Shown: piece after piece, positions 52,502 through 53,081 of the stretch
Layout: each line of letters starts with the position of its first letter
Position numbering within the stretch: position 1 is the first letter of the stretch
Source: an uncultured Oscillospiraceae bacterium
GTDB lineage: Bacteria; Bacillota; Clostridia; Oscillospirales; Oscillospiraceae
Length of the DNA stretch: 53,081 nucleotides
Assembly (NCBI GenBank): GCA_947589225.1
Contig: CANQBC010000015.1
Location: 1-53,081 of the forward strand
Direction of reading: 5' to 3'
Position numbers and translations under genes: made by a program
The notes under the pieces: generated by a model
Told to the model about the DNA's origin: nothing
What the model saw: only the letters and a program-made list of their open reading frames with translations
The model's database searches: none

Positions 52502-52588
52502 TTATAAAAAGGACACGTCCTGCGGTAGAGGCGGCGTTTATGGAGTGGGTCACCATCAGTATCGTTTGCCCAACTCGGTTGACTTCAG
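52502..52588 (-). pseudogene. Fragment of an ABC transporter ATPase (C-terminal scrap)
   Basis: On the minus strand about 29 codons read VGQTILMVTHSINAASTAGR and VLFIN. VTHS is the switch-His loop of BceA/YvcR-type ATPases. No other part of that gene is present. It lies exactly between the two oppositely oriented recombinase pieces. Confidence 0.6.
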
Positions 52589-53025
52589 AAAAAAGCCAGT
52601 ACGAGGAAAAGCAAAAGGAATACCAAGCCCTCCGCGCTGAGACAGTAAAGGTGATACAAGGTCTGAGCAAGCTCAATGTGGACCTGCTGAACAGTCTGCT
52701 GACCGAGACGGAGGAGCAGATACACCTCCTCGAACACCAAATCGACGAGGCCGAGGCGGGACTTGTGACCCTGGCGAATGGCGCTGACCAAATCAAAAAG
52801 GAGTACGAAAAGCTCATAACCTGGGCCGACCTCTATGACAACTGCACCTTTGAGGCCAAGAAAATGCTCATAGCGCAGTTTGTGAAAGCCATCTATGTCC
52901 GCCGTGACTATGAGATAAGCATAGAGTTCAACGTCTCCTTTGAGGAGTTCCAACAGCTCTATCTCGAAAAGGAGACAGAGGAAAACAAAATGCCAGGAGC
53001 AGAAACACTCCTGACATTTGCCTGA
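52585..53025 (+). pseudogene. Large serine recombinase, C-terminal fragment
   Basis: 146 codons on the plus strand: a coiled coil (EKSQYEEKQKEYQALRAETV and on) followed by the C-terminal tail (FEAKKMLIAQFVKAIYVRRD) and a stop immediately before the tRNA-Ala 3' end. It is the missing end of the family to which the minus-strand fragment belongs. An ATG at 52540 precedes it, but those first codons are antisense to the ABC scrap. Confidence 0.8.
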
Positions 53026-53081
53026 TGGTGGACCCAAAGGGATTCGAACCCTCGACCTCTCGGATGCGAACCGAACGCTCT
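53026..53081 (-). tRNA. tRNA-Ala(CGC), partial (cut by window end)
   Basis: Minus strand: the 3' 56 bases including CCA, T arm (GAGGG-TTCGAAT-CCCTT) and anticodon loop TTCGCAT. The 5' part lies beyond the window. It differs from the fragment at 51153 at one T-loop base. It may be the intact gene into which the recombinase element inserted. Confidence 0.7.

Overview
The window is about 53 kb of a high-GC Firmicutes chromosome, most likely from an Oscillospiraceae-type gut anaerobe (Clostridia). This is inferred from gene content: RNase Y, a PyrK/PyrD type 1B pair, PerR next to a reverse rubrerythrin, long-form HPF, a stand-alone BlaI/BlaR1 pair, an Lsa-type ABC-F protein, and several radical or oxygen-sensitive enzymes (a PflA-like radical SAM protein, a class I fumarase alpha subunit). 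I did no database search. Genes are tightly packed on both strands, and many promoters match the sigma-A consensus with 16-17 bp spacers.

Layout. 1-9.5 kb: thrS, tadA, a CBS-pair protein, a radical SAM protein, a D-2-hydroxyacid dehydrogenase, an ECF sigma/RsgI-like anti-sigma pair, and an SCP2-like protein with a class III aminotransferase. 9.8-16.6 kb: a pyrimidine operon pyrC-K-D-F-(HAD)-(HIT)-E-B-I covering UMP synthesis from carbamoyl phosphate onward. 16.8-19.8 kb: an HTH-membrane regulator and a BlaI/BlaR1-type repressor/sensor protease pair with two palindromic operators. 20-27 kb: a GT-C-like membrane protein, two MATE exporters and RNase Y. 27-37.8 kb: hpf, fumarase alpha, a TtcA-like enzyme, perR-rubrerythrin, an acetyltransferase, murC, cca, pth, prs and trmO. 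38-47.9 kb: two FAD proteins, an ABC-F protein with an attenuator and six-residue leader peptide, a NYN-LOTUS protein, a metallophosphoesterase, prfB and a GH13 glycosidase. 48-53 kb: a lower-GC accessory zone with broken genes, a second ECF/anti-sigma module, and a scrambled serine-recombinase remnant bounded by two copies of the 3' half of a tRNA-Ala gene, with a C-terminal piece of a Shedu-like (DUF4263) defence nuclease and a scrap of an ABC ATPase.

The most unusual feature is a family of dispersed structured repeats. Five copies lie between genes, near 2.9, 9.6, 25.5, 41.0 and 51.1 kb, on both strands. They share short conserved blocks separated by hairpins whose stem sequences differ from copy to copy while pairing is kept. 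A G-T (G.U) pair is kept at the same stem position in all four copies that have the full C4...G4 hairpin. That fits an element selected as RNA, or a MITE/REP-like mobile sequence. For the copy at 51.1 kb the window also contains a matching unoccupied site at 53,025.

Other regulatory structures include the ABC-F attenuator, a 9-1-9 palindrome over the perR promoter, long structured leaders before RNase Y and the NYN-LOTUS gene, and a 15-bp inverted repeat holding -10 hexamers on both strands upstream of trmO.
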